Made by a program: the position numbers and the translations under genes. A stretch of 64,000 bases of DNA, taken from NCBI RefSeq assembly GCF_047663525.1, contig NC_092611.1, positions 6,051,001 through 6,115,000 on the forward strand. The letters run 5' to 3'. Positions within the stretch are counted from its first letter, which is position 1, and every line of letters begins with the position of its first letter. The notes below the pieces were generated by a model. That model was given only the letters and a program-made list of their open reading frames with translations. It searched no databases and was not told the DNA's origin. Source of the DNA: Anas platyrhynchos. Its lineage: Eukaryota; Chordata; Aves; Anseriformes; Anatidae. Below, piece after piece: positions 34,101-46,429 of this stretch.

Positions 34101-34609
34101 GGACAGGGCAGAATTTTAAAAGAATATTTCTAGGTGTGAGTTGCTTTACGTGGGACTAAGGGAGCATCTCAGTGCTGACAGCGGCCAGGCTTTGGGCATC
34201 CCCCAGCACCCCAATCCCACGCTCTGCAGGCAGCTGACACCGCCCTGGGGGGGACACAGCCCCAAATCCTGCTGGTCACCCCGAGCTGCCATCCCACGAG
34301 AGGCGACCGAGCTAAAGACATGAGTGCTGAGAAATGAGCCGACTTGGCAGAGGAGCAGTCCCACATCCCAGCGCAGCCTGGGCGCAGCGCAAGGAAACCC
34401 CCGGGGTGCGGAGCCCTCCCCGGGCAGGACGGGCGGCTCGGGGAGGGGGAAAGCTCCGTGCCGGGGAGCACCCACCCACCCCCTACCCCTTGTTACCCCC
34501 TGCCCCTTGTCACCCCTTGCCCCTTGTCACCCCCAGCCTTACCGCCAGGCAGCCGGGTCCCCGTCGCCCAGCCCAGCGCCGCCAAGCCCAGCGCCGCAGC
34601 CGCCAGCAT
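28141..34609 (-). CDS. LAYN: Layilin, C-type lectin hyaluronan receptor (8 coding exons, complete)
   Basis: Type I membrane protein known to bind hyaluronan and, through its tail, talin, merlin and radixin. Exons: 34543-34609, 33626-33649, 32181-32478, 30698-30855, 30384-30422, 29939-30022, 29109-29211 and 28141-28495. They total 1128 nt, so 375 residues plus stop, and every phase matches. Residues 1 to about 17 (MLAAAALGLAALGW) form a signal peptide. The lectin domain runs from GQTVCRGGTQRPCYK to NFICKYS and includes GDFWIGLRR, EPSCGSE and a QWNDDRCN calcium-site WND motif. A low-complexity stalk follows over three small exons. The membrane helix is SIPVLLLLMVITAIFCFWIF. The tail carries SPNLEIYKVIKKQSEADL and two SGFVT repeats, ending VENEIYGY. 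Exon 2 is only 24 nt, and exon 7 ends in a GC donor. N-glycosylation sequons include NST and NVT. The neighbours SIK2 and HOATZ fit the conserved locus. Confidence 0.96.
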
Positions 34610-35060
34610 CGCCCCGGCTCCTCGCAGCGCCCGGCCGCGGCTGGAGCAGGGGTGGGATGGGGAGGAGCCTTCTTCTTCTCCTCCTCCTCCTCCTCCTGGG
34701 CTCGCAGTTCACCCCTTGCAGCCGCCCGGCCCCCGGCAAGGTGTGCGCGGCGCTGGCACCGCCACCCGCAGTGGGGAAGCGGCAGGAGCTCCCCCTGCAG
34801 CCCCTCCGCCGGCTGCTTTTTCAGAAACCGTCTGAAGACCGAAAACGGGAGAAAACTTGGCTTCCAGCAGCGGTGAATAACTGCTGAGCCGGCATTTCCC
34901 CCGCCTGGTTCCTGCTGGCGAGGAAACCGGTGCGCGCCTCTTTCCGGCATCCCTGGCTGTCTCCAGCTGAAGTTGTGCTCGGAGCCTTCTGCAGGCTGCG
35001 GGAAGGGGGAGAGCAGCAAGGAGACACCAAACAGGAGCTCCAGGGGCTACAGATTCCACT
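34610..35060 (-). promoter_or_regulatory. LAYN: GC-rich 5' flank / promoter of LAYN
   Basis: A GC- and CpG-rich zone extends from about 34.2 kb through LAYN exon 1 to about 35.05 kb, then composition turns AT-rich. It contains a TTC/TCC triplet run at about 34669-34697, which is GAA/GGA on the LAYN sense strand. There is no clear TATA box. Several overlapping open frames on both strands here come from base composition. Confidence 0.6.
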
Positions 35061-36546
35061 CAGATACCGATGTCAATAATTTAAGAATTTAATCTTTTTA
35101 TAACAATTCAAACCTATACCTACTTTTCACAATACAGTTGGAGAAACGATTTCTGAAATGAGTACCTTAAACAGAAAAAGATCCTTCAAAAAGCCATGCA
35201 GACATTCCCCTCCAGGTCACCAGGACTCGGAAAGTTCCTGGATATGAACTGAGGCCATAGCTTTGCAGTCTGTCATGCCTCTGAAACACAGAGCAATGGT
35301 TATCCAGGGCATACTTTTTGCAATTCCAAAATCCTTGGTGATCACAAGCATAGTTTAGTAAATACTTAAGCACTTTAGCAACTTTACAAATAGGAGCAAT
35401 TCTTCCCCAATTTACAGGGAAGAACTGAACAGTTCAACTGGCAGTAGCCTGGGTTTACGACTGAATTCATGCCTTTACCAGCCAAAGCTTCATCATCTTA
35501 AAGCTCTGCCAGTGCACAAGGTCTTTGAAGAATGCTTAGCACAAAGGACATCCTGTTTAGAGAGCTTTTTTCTTGTTTCACAGAAAATAAGCAACGTACT
35601 CACAAATAATTAGTGTTCCTTGAGACTAAACAAACTCTTTACAGCTGCAGGTATTGTCATAAAGCTTAAGCCCCCTGGCCCATCATTTTAGAAGTCTACC
35701 CTTTTTCTAGCATATATGCATACTAAATTCATTGGAAAACATTTCTGTAATGGCTCTGAAGGAAAACAAACAAAAATTGATATATATGCATGACAAGTAG
35801 TGGCAGCATTATAAACATTTTTTCTTGAATTAATGGTAAGTATTCTGCCACATGGCATTAGTTTCTTCCAGTCTGTCCCACATCAAGAGCAGAACTGGTG
35901 AACACAGTACCATAGAACCCCGAAGTGATTACCAAAGACCTCGCTCTTTTCAGCAGGAAAGTGCAGTAGCTGACAGAAGCCTCGTTGATCTTTTTATTAA
36001 AAGAGGTCAACTCCAACCACTCGAACACTACAGACACTTGATAACAAAGCTTGCTGTGTTTATTGCATAATCCTAACACTGTTACTAGCCACAGACTCTT
36101 CCTTTTGACCTCTTCCTTTTTGACCTCTACTTTTAAAGAGCAATTTCACAACAGAGGTAAAACACTTGCTCTCCATTTATAATTCTGGAGAACTGAGCAC
36201 ACAAAATGAATATATTCAATATAACAACCCTTCAGATCATAGAAGTGTACCATTTGAATGCTGACCAGTAAAGTACGTGAGTCTTCAAAGCCCACAAGTC
36301 AAAAATCCCAGGACCACTCTAGTCCATGGAAAACAAGTCTACTAGATGTTTGTTATGCCATCCCTTTGAATTACCTTAGGCAGCAGCATGGACAAGGACT
36401 TGGACAAGATTGACAAACAGCTACTCGCATACATTGTTTACTGCTGTAGTGCCAAGACAACAGAAAAATGTGAGGACAAACAGCACTTCCCAAGCCACTA
36501 CCATCACATTAGGACCTAACAGTTTAGTAAGTAAAGCAATTCAGCA
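35061..36546. other. Short spacer between LAYN and HOATZ
   Basis: AT-rich sequence without a recognisable gene or repeat. LAYN (start at 34609) and HOATZ (stop at 36769) are tandem on the minus strand, so any upstream LAYN control DNA has to share this interval with the HOATZ 3' end. Confidence 0.7.
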
Positions 36547-36552
36547 TTTATT
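36547..36552 (-). terminator. Candidate HOATZ poly(A) signal (AATAAA)
   Basis: AATAAA on the minus strand, about 217 bases beyond the HOATZ stop codon. Confidence 0.5.
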
Positions 36553-36768
36553 TCAACTTCAGCAAAACAAAGAAAATGATGGATAGGTTGCTGCAAGCCT
36601 ATCACAGCCTTTGTCCATCATGTTATGTCTCAGTATGAGCAACTAGAAATGTAGTCAAATTAGAAACGTACATTTATCGAAGTCCAGAGCAGCACAGTTC
36701 TGATAACAATTACTTTTTTTTTCTGGAGCAGAGAAACATTTCATTGTCTTCATCAGAGTTTAGCTGAA

Positions 36769-39700
36769 CTATTTGAGGGCCTTCACCGCTTCTTGATCCT
36801 GATGGTCTGCTTCAAACACATTCTGCCTGCTGGAAATAACAGAACCTTGTCAGAAAGTGATCTGTTGATGAGGAAAGTGCAGCTAATGTACAACAAGGAA
36901 TAGTGCAAGACAGCTGCCAGGGTACAGAGCTCTTTAACCCATTCTGTGTCTTAATATCACATCCTTATATGTGTATCTCTAAAGAGGGATGCCTTGTAAA
37001 TGCCTAACTACATGCGGAAAACAAATTTACAGAACACAAGTTCAGAGAATCCACACAAAGGAATACCCATATAAATACCAAAACTTACAGAGAAGTCTAT
37101 TAAGAAAAATCAAGCTAACAGAAAAACCACATTCCGTCAGGTGCACTACTGCACAGGATTCATATCCCATTCTGAATTTTTTTCTTGTCAAACTGAGGAG
37201 TTCTATTAAAATTGTAAGCACAAGAAAACACAGTACCCAAGCCTCACATGGAGCAGACTGCTCTGAAGATTTCACAGCTTTGGTGGAACTTGACAGCCAA
37301 AAGTTTGACAGTACTGGTGGTGAAAGGAGTTCCCAAACACTGATGGAAAAAAAGAGGAACTAAGAGGAAATTAGCTAGCAAGAAGCTGAGGTTTTGCCAC
37401 ACACTTAAATAAGTGGTGAGGCACATACTACTCGTTTCTCATAGGCAGGAAAAGAATCAAGTCTAGACCAAGGGGAAATAGACAGTTGATGTATAAAGGC
37501 AACGGGAACAGCCTACTCTAAGCAATTCTGCTTCCTTCATTGTACAAATCAGTGCAGTTGAACCTGAATGATCACATCTTCCCGAACACCTACAATGGCA
37601 TAGCACCCTGAATCTGAACCGGAGGACCACAGCAGGCAAAACCTTCTCTGACCTACACCAAAACAATACCAAATGTGACCTGTCAGACATGCTCGCAGAG
37701 GACTATAAATACAGGGCTAAGAATATCACAGCCTCACTTTGCAGCCCTCAGTACTTTCTATATTCAGGTTGGATTAAAAGCTTTCAACACACATAATATC
37801 TGTAGTGATAAACTCACGTAAATGTATAGTTTACTGGGATTTCTTCTTAAAACAATTCCAATATTATTCAAAATAGGTTGCAGTTATATATGTGTCAGTA
37901 TAGAGGTGCCTTATACTAGCTTAATGCCTTTCTCCATGGAATTTTTTTTCTTTTTATCAGTACATACAACTTTCCATTGATAGACCTGTATCCACTTGAG
38001 AGGATTAATTAAACTGTACATTTCAAGCAACACAAATTCAGTACAAAATCCCCAAGCTGCTAGTTAAACAAAGCCAAAAAAGCCAAACCACTGAATGATT
38101 TAGGCAATTTCCCCTGAACACGAGAAAAGAAGAAATCAGTATTTCTGTTTTTAAACACTTGGAAAGTGAAGGTCTATGAAAACACATGCACAAATCACGA
38201 GCCCGCTGAAATCAGGAATGGGACGAGAAATTACAAAAGAGAAGCTACTGAAGGAAGAAACAAACGGGAAGAGTCCATTTTCTGTGAAACATTTTGACAA
38301 ATGTAGCTCTTCTAGAAATCATATTTTCTCAGCTATTCATTGAGTTGCCTCTGGAAACAGGAATCATCCTGGTCAATACAGGTTATAAACCTCTTACAAG
38401 ACATTAGTAAAATTGGTATGATCATATTTCCCAGTAATGAGTGCTAACAGACCATTACAAAAACACAATTATTCTAATTAAATACAGCAATAATCAATAC
38501 CCTGTGCTCTGGGTGACTTTGCTTCAGTAAATAGTGATGCTTATTTTCCAAACATTAAAACATTTAAATGAAAAAAAAAAATATAACAGGATAATAAGCC
38601 AGAGTAGCTTTCTTCACAGGCCATAAGCTTCTATCTAAAACGTGAACCTCAATCCTACACCCGTACAAACAAGTATTGCTTAGGTGAAGAGCTCCAACAG
38701 CTGTCCTTGGCACAGGTTCAAGACAGCTTTGCCTTTTAGTACGTATCCTATGATGGTTGGAAGATTTGTGTGGATGTTCCCTTATGCCTACTCCCACAGC
38801 TGCTCACCTCAGCAGACGTTGACCTTCAGCCTTTTCACCTGTTCCAGATACTTCTGTTTTTCCTTTATAGCTAGCTCCAGAGGTAATAGTCTTGCTAAGA
38901 ATTAATTGTCTAATGCCCAGTGTTTTCCTGAGGCATTTGCTTTCAAAATGAATTGCTGACAGTCGTTTCTCGGCTTTCATATCCATATGGTAAGTTGGAA
39001 GGAAGATCTAAGCTGCAGATTCATTGCTTAGCCTTTAAGTTGTGGATGTTCAATGACACCACCTTGCTTTAACTGGTGCCAGTGCGAGAAAAATGGCCTC
39101 ACTTATATTATATAAATGCCATTCATTAAAAGGAAGAAATTGCTAAATCAAGGGCTGTGAGGTACCTTGTCAGCATTTTCAAAGATGAGATGGTTTTAAG
39201 AACAAAGAGCAACTTCTTAAAAAAAAAAAAAAAAGCTATACTTTTTAAACACTTATCACTGTACTAGACCCAAATGCATATTTAAAACTGACTTCACAGG
39301 TCCCGCCTGACTGACCCAACTATAGATGGGGCAGTGAAAGCAAAAGTAACTGTCTCAGCTCACAATTCAGAGCAGAAAGTATTAGTGATAAATGTGAAAA
39401 GAATCAGCTAGCCAGTAGTGAAAAAACAAACCACTAGCCCTGCCCTTCTGAAACTGAGAAGCAACTTGTTAAGACCAGTTAAACCACCCTTTAATCTGAA
39501 ACAGAGATCCCTTTTATGAAGGCAACATAAAGGGAAAGCAACTGCAACACTGGCAGTAGACAAAACATGCTGTTGTAGTTCTGCTGGGGCAGTTTTCCAA
39601 TCCTTCTCACTCCCAGACTAACACTAACAGCAGATGACCTTAAACTTGAGTTTCTGCTTGCATAGTACCCACCTGACAGTTGCGGGGATCCTGTTTATTT

Positions 39701-42700
39701 TAACAGATAGCTTTTGACACTGGAAAATAACAGTATTTACATCATCCAGGAGGCCACAGGCAAGTGCCAAAAAGGAAACTGTCTGACCTAACATAAACAG
39801 ACTGTCAGCAACCTCACGCCTAATGTTTACTGGAAGTTAAAAGAATCTTTCACCACCTGGTTTAGCAACTGTCACATCTACATCACCAGCCTCAAACAAT
39901 TCGTGCATTAAGGCTGACTTTCCCTGTTCCAGATCCTTTCCAGACTCATCTTCCACAGCATGACGTGCTGATGTAACATGCTATTATGGTGATCTTTCTT
40001 TGGATCTATAGCAGGGAAATAAACAAGGAGACTTGTTTATTAAAATGGGCAAAGTATAACCAAAGAAAGCATCCATACAGTGTGATGTGACTGACAAGGT
40101 CACACTCGTGCTTTTTCTCATTCAGACAAGATAGGCACTGGATATAAACAGCCTTTATGATATTTCCTGACTCTTTCAAAAATATAGAAGCCACTGACAA
40201 CTGATCTTTTTCCTGACTTCTGCATTTGAACCAGAATAGCAAAACTGAACTCTTCATGACTTTACAAAAAATGTCTGAGCTTCCACTTCCTTCCTCAACC
40301 CCTATCTAAAAATAAATGGAACACATAGAGAGTAAAGAAGTACAGAACAATAGCAGTAGTCGACTGTTCAGCCTTGCCTTTCCTAAGTTTTTTCATAATA
40401 GGTATTAATACAGGATAAAACAAACTTATTTTCAAAATAATAAGAGTAATTAAAACAGAGCATCTTTTCTCCCCAGATAGATCCTGACTATTTAGATAGA
40501 GGAAAACTTATTTTTGAGTATTTTCGTTACCTTATTTCATCAGCTTTGATCTTTGGTTTATGTGGACGAGAAATCAGTTCTTTCTAGAAAGAAAAAGACT
40601 CAATGATTATCACTAGCTCATTCTAAACTTACTGCTTATCCCGGAAGACAGCTTTATACAAACACTGAAAGATTATTCTAACAATAGTATGGGAGGTTTT
40701 TATGTGCTAATATCGTACCTGAGTAATCAGGAATAACAAATTTGTATGAGTTATTGTGTAAGAAGAACAGAGTCTCATGTTCTGTTTCAGGCCTAGCTTT
40801 AATGCATGGAATTTGGATAAAGCAGATATACTTGGGTCAGCATTTTAATGAACTTTGAGAAAAGCAAATATTTAATATTTACCAGTTTAAAAGCTTAAAT
40901 GAAAAAAAGAATGCTTTTATGTCCAAAATGAACACGTCATTTCTGGAAGTATCCTTTGAAATCTTGTTTTCTAAGTTACTTTTCAAATCACTACACTTAT
41001 CAGCTTAAAAATGTCAGTTCTACTCTCTTCTATCAAGTGTAATTAAATTGTATTAATCAGGATATGTAGTTTCTTCAAAAGAACAGATGTTTAACCTTAT
41101 ATGGGGCAAAACCTCATCTATCTCTGCTTTGTATCTTGTGAATTACAACTGAAAAAAAGGATTGCCTAATATAATACAGACCTCTTATTCTTCAATCTTC
41201 TTTTCCTGATAAACATCCGTCCATGCCACAGAAAAACATTATAAATCAGTAAATCTAGCATTCACTACTGATAGTAATAATAAAAAATCCCTAATTGGAG
41301 TTCTTCCTTTTAATGCTCAAATTCAGTTTAAGAAAGCTTTTTAGGGAGCAGAGCATGCCAAACCTACAGCCCGTTTTATAGCTCTATTCTAAACCAAGTT
41401 TTAACGTTTCAGTGAAAAAAAGCTTGAGACAACAATGGAAAAATAATCTAAGCAATAACATTTACAATGAACAGTCCATAAAGATTCTTTTGACAAGTTA
41501 AACTAAAAAAAATAGCCACTTAAACATAACTGTATTAAAGATGGTGTAATTTAAATAGCTAAAGTCCTGTCATTATGCATCTGTAAGTCCGTTTCCTCAC
41601 CACCATTCTGACAGCACTAGCTACTGCTTCTGCTGTATTTCTCAGTCCCATGTTGTTCCAGCATTTTTCCTTTTTCCTACCTGCCTCCACCAGTGAGGTC
41701 AGCTTCAGTTCCCAGCTGCTCCTCCCAAAAGCGTCTCCTCATTTTCTGTGGAAATTCTGATGTTCATAGTTGTTCCTTTGAGATAGCTTGTCTTGCAAGA
41801 CCATGCACAAGCTGGTCTCAAAGACTCTTCTATTTTGTTGTCTTGGCAAAAGGCCATCGTGTTGCAGCTGACTATATCACACATATACCCATACATAAAG
41901 CAGCATGGAAACCGTTATCTCCAAGCACTGTAAGATATTTATAACATCAACATCTTGCCACTTGAGGTTTTTCAGATTGTGGGTAGCCATAATAACTAGA
42001 TTCAGCTGCCTTGAACTTCTTCTAGCTTCCACACCTATTGCTTCCTACTGCCTGGCCTAACTCCTTCATGATCACACAGCTTACAGGATCCTCCTTGCTT
42101 TAGCAGATCATAAAATGTAGCCAACTTTTCTTCATGCTTAATCAGTTCAAACCAAGGTGTTTTTGCTATGCAAGACTACTGAAATCTTGCAACATGCCAT
42201 AAACCCTCATACATCGAATCATTGTCCTTGCAACGCTGTCCATCTTGTAAGGATGCACAAACCTTGAGATGCATCTAGAGCATAATCAGAAGAAAAACTT
42301 ACTGCAATCCTTTCTTCTCTCTGCTTCCTCAGCAAAGCTAGTATATCTTCTCTTTTCTTGGCCTGAAAAGAAACATCTACTACAATGAGCTCAGAAAAAT
42401 GAATTAAAAGCTTGTGCTTCATGGTAAACTTGAAAATCCTTACCAACCTAAGAACTAGCATGAGCATCTAGAGGTTATAAGATGGAGTTAATTCAAGGAC
42501 TTCCATCTGCATGATGACTCATTACAAAACCTTTTTTATCTGAAAGGTGCAACCAGAGATAACTTGTCATCACTATGCAGTTTTGGATTAAGCCAGTCTC
42601 TGATATTGTGTAGAAGTGATATCAAATGGTGATAATTTTAACATTTAACGATTCCTTTCAACCGATGGTCCAGGTTCTCCTCTCTACAAGAAAAGCACAC

Positions 42701-45700
42701 ATCCCAGAACTTTTTAAAGATCCTCTCTTTATACAGTTGAAGGAAAGAATGAATTTCTAAGGAACAATGCTTCAGTTCCTACTGAGAGTTTTTCTGAGTA
42801 TTCTGATTTCCAGACACTTCAGCACATCCATACATTGTTCTTTATGGAAGTAAACACCTTTCAGATACAGTGAGACACTCCTATTGAAGCTGAGTAAAAG
42901 TACATTACAGCATTTTCAAAAATTCTTGGTAAAACATTATGAACCAGACACTCCAAGAAAGAGTTGGACAACCCTACCAAGAAAGAACTGCAAACATACC
43001 TACCCACTAACTCAGGAAAGAGAGTCTAGGCCTGAGCTTACATGAGCTCTTGCCATAGGTGAAGAAGATCCCAAGGGAAGATGCTCATGCCCTTTAAGGG
43101 CTATTAGTACCCTCAGGCCCCTGCTGAGCACACCCAAAACACCTGATGATGAAATGAGCTGGTAGAGCATTACCTTAGCACTTACTAGCTAAAGATAGGC
43201 AAATAAGACCAATATCAAAAGGAGTGGCCAGAGTGGATAACCATCTAGTAATAATACACAGATCTAGTCAGATAAGTTAGGCGTTCCTATTTTAAATGGA
43301 TTACATTGATTATTCAGATTTACAGCATTTATAGTTTTGAAATCTTTATTAATCATGAAGCACCTTGTAAAGCCTGTGAGAATTAAACTGCAGAATAGCC
43401 CAATGTTCTAAAAGACAACAGCTATTTTGCCATGTGCTTCAGTCCTATTTCAGATGAAATTAGCTAATTAAAATAAGCATTTCTGTTAAAAAAAAATCTG
43501 TCAGTTTGTAAAATAAGAGTGTTAATGCAGCAAACATTTCCCTCTAAAAAACCCTGACCCTGTTCTACTGTGGAGCCAGAATTCACTTCCTGGACCCACA
43601 CAACAGGGTTTCCAGGTTTTGCTCACCTAGGGGCCATGCTGCAGGAACAGAATGCCCAAATCAAGTCTGAAAACTGGGCTTGAACAGTAAATGACACCTA
43701 TGCCTGATAATAACGTGTACATTATTCTTATTTCATTCAGTGCATTAATTTTCATTTTCTTAGAATATTTGAGGCTTATAGCATGTCCTGTAGTTCTAGA
43801 AAGTAATTTACTTACTGAAATTAATCAGCCATCCGTATAGCTGCCAGATGCCCAAAGCTGCAAAACCTTGCTATCATCTATTGTTACTGAATTAAAAAAA
43901 AAAAAATAAAAAATGAACGGAAGAATCAGGGAACTGTTGCTGTCTTTAGCCAGAATTTAGAAAGAAGGCTAATTGACGATAATGGATGAGATGCATTATG
44001 GTGTTATTAATTAGAAAAGGAGGATTGCTGAGTTGCAGGAAAGACTTGCAGACCTCAGCGCCTTTCTGCACCTCTTGCAGATTGCTCTCATCTGGCCTGC
44101 TTCCCGAATATAGGCTAGAGGCTTTTCAGTAAAAATGTGGAACATTTTGCTAAAATGAAAAAAATATAGTATCATTACGGAGCCAGGCTGACAATGTTAT
44201 CATATATTTATTACTAGTTTTTTTAGTTTCCACTACATATGTGAATTGTACTCATGATATATATGTGGAACATCAATTCATGATTTAGATTAATGGTGAC
44301 TTCAGGAAAAGTTTTTATCTACAGACTACATCAGTGCCTTGAAAGCAAGCACAACTGTTGTCTGCATCTTACAGCAAAGCAGTAGGAGAAACCCCAAGCT
44401 CTATATACAGTCCAACCCCACTGTTTTGGAGGAGATGAACATTGAAGATCCGAATACCATGTCACTTATTTTGCTTGTTTTCATAGTCAATTTAATGCTT
44501 GAGAAAACTTTTAAACATGAATCCTACCAATCTGGTGTAAATGGAGAGTGCATTTTATGAACACAAATATTGAATATCTACAGGAACCAATAACTAAAGT
44601 GCTGACTGGGTGGTGCCATGGCAGATTGATGTTTGCTTTTGTAAAACCCCACTGGATTCAGCAGCAGTCTGCAGCCCAGAAGAGTCCAGCCTGAAAGGCT
44701 CTACAATATCCCAGTTGCACCTTCATTTGGAAAGGCAGTGTCATCTATAAACGCAATTTTGATGTTACTTGCTAAAATCTAGTTTGTTCTGCAGCTGAGT
44801 AGTTTCTAGAAAACTTGTAATGGCTTGGTCAAGTAGCACATGAATTATACCAATAAAAATATCACCAAAACCTGTCCCAGAGTGACAGGCCAAGGCAGAA
44901 GCAGTCCTGTAGAAGCTGATTTAATAACCACTCACTACCAAGTTTCCCGCATCTCACACTCAATGAACTCTTGGCACTAGCTGCTGCTGGGCACAGAGTA
45001 ATGGAGATCTATTAATAACTAAGGTGACTAAGAAATTAACCTAACCTGCTTCAACGTCTGTATGCCAGGATTTTTTGTGTGAAAGTGCATGCAGCAGTAG
45101 ATTTCCCCCCCACCCCCAAATTATCCACTTTTGGATCTGGGAACTCTCAATTGGCTTCTATTAGATATTAAATCAGACCAGACATTATGTGCTTACTAGG
45201 AAGAAATTAACTATGCAGCCTACTCCTTTCAGCCCTGTCCCAAGCAAACTTATTCCCAACTGGGAATAAATTTAAGCTGAACATCAAAAAATTGGCTGCA
45301 TCATGCAAAGCTAACTGTGGGCCAGGCCCAGGCCATTTTTATTACTGTTCATAACTGCATTTCCAAAACTGCAGAATTCCACCAAATGGCGTACAAAGAA
45401 TGAACGGGAATATCTATGAGAAAAGAGTTGGGGTTACTGGCTCTTACCTGCTGAAGATATTTTTCTTTTACTTTAGTTTTCTGCACATCTTGAGCTTCGG
45501 AGATTCTCTCTTTCTCACTGCTTTGCTCACTTTCTAATTAGGACAAATGAGAGGCAAATGACCAAGTGCTCCTGCTACCACTGTCCTTTGCAGAGGGCAG
45601 CTGAACTGTAGCAGGCTATGGGGCTGTTCAGAAAGTGTCTGGATCCCCAGACAGCAAGTATCAGCTGAAATATCTGTCAAGCAGGAGCTGTGGCTCTTCT

Positions 45701-46429
45701 GTCACCCACAGCTTATTGGCATGACTTATTCATTCCTCCGAATTAATTCCTCACAGAAATTTAGGCAACTAAGGTTTCATGAGCTGGGGGCATACAGTAG
45801 CCATACTTACTGCGAGGGAGCAGCGGGCCCTGGAGAGAACTACTTCTCCCTGGAAAGAAAAAGGACATTAAGGGCACTTGGAAAGGTGGTGGGTGGTTGT
45901 GCAGGGTGGGTAGGGGCCCTAAGGAAGGTTTTGGGGACCCTGAGTTGAGCATGGGGCCCTAGGGTAGGTGTGTGGGGCAGGGTGTTTGTGTATAGGGCTG
46001 GAAAAGGCTTGCAGGCAGGGCCCCCTCATGAGGCTGGGTCCCTCATGGGGCTGGGTCCCTCATGGGGTTGGGTCCCTCATGGGGTTGGGTCCCACCAAGG
46101 AGCAAGGTTTCCCCATAGGGGGGGCAGGTCCCCCCCCTTCCCTCACGTCGAAGGGTGGCAGGGCCTAGAGAGGACTCGAGCGGCGGCGGGAGCGTGGCTG
46201 AGTTCCAGAAGATGCGGGCATGTTCCACATCAGCTGGGCTCGAGCCAGCAAAGACAAGGAGCCCATCGGGCGCTGTGGGGCACTGCCCAGGCTCTGTGCC
46301 CATGGCACCACTTGGGGCTGCAGCCTGGTGTCTCCTCTCCATCAGGTGGTCGTGATCAGCTTGACCTGCCCGCTCCTGGCCCATGGCCCCAAGGAAGAGA
46401 GAGGATGGCTGGACCCTGGTGCTGCCCAC
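36769..46429 (-). CDS. HOATZ: HOATZ, cilia- and flagella-associated protein (5 coding exons)
   Basis: Orthologue of mammalian C11orf88/HOATZ, needed for motile cilia and sperm flagella. Exons are 46147 to about 46429, 45448-45533, 42303-42362, 40531-40583 and 36769-36829. Phases agree throughout (1, 0, 0, 2). Exon 1 carries DGLLVFAGSSPADVEHARIF and WNSATLPPPLES. Exon 2 ends KVKEKYLQQ. Exon 3 is AKKREDILALLRKQREERIA, a basic helix. Exon 4 is KELISRPHKPKIKADEI. The last exon ends VFEADHQDQEAVKALK, an acidic tail like that of mammals. The start is uncertain: the open frame allows 46429 (180 residues), a middle ATG, or 46303 (138 residues). The 46429 start gives a length closer to mammals, but its first 40 or so residues look poorly conserved. 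Confidence 0.9.
36830..40530. other. HOATZ intron 4
   Basis: A 3.7-kb intron. It contains an open acidic stretch on the minus strand at about 39855-39982 that reads like an exon but does not fit the flanking phase; see the rejected items. Otherwise no gene or identified repeat. Confidence 0.7.
42363..45447. other. HOATZ intron 2
   Basis: A 3.1-kb AT-rich intron, with A-runs near 43893-43906. No other gene seen on either strand. Confidence 0.75.
46027..46095. repeat. 17-bp minisatellite, four copies
   Basis: Four head-to-tail units of CATGGGGTTGGGTCCCT, the first two with single substitutions, lie in HOATZ intron 1 about 50 bp past the exon 1 donor in the direction of transcription. The first unit starts CATGAGGC and the last ends CCCA. 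Confidence 0.9.
46118..46137. repeat. Perfect G7/C7 inverted repeat next to the HOATZ exon 1 donor
   Basis: GGGGGGG-CAGGT-CCCCCCCC forms a strong stem with a five-base loop. In the HOATZ transcript it starts about 10 bases after the exon 1/intron 1 boundary at 46147. Confidence 0.85.

Noticed and set aside
34146-35059. Long overlapping open frames on both strands around LAYN exon 1
   Set aside because: Stop codons are scarce because of high GC. The real coding part is only 67 nt of signal peptide.
36989-37363. 124-codon plus-strand frame in HOATZ intron 4
   Set aside because: Low-complexity Lys/Thr/Ser-rich translation without a domain. The antisense frame is also open.
39850-39990. Acidic minus-strand open stretch (HAVEDESGKDLEQ, LMHELFEAGDVDV) as a HOATZ exon
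   Set aside because: It reads like coding sequence and has a possible acceptor and a CCAG|GTGGTG donor. However, exon 4 ends in phase 2 and the last exon starts to match it exactly, so including this piece would break the frame. The conserved acidic tail is already supplied by 36769-36829.
40006-40257. Minus-strand frame at 40.0-40.26 kb as an alternative HOATZ last exon
   Set aside because: The acceptor and phase are possible (RSQEKDQLSV), but the long hydrophobic remainder does not resemble the family, and the exon at 36.8 kb fits much better.
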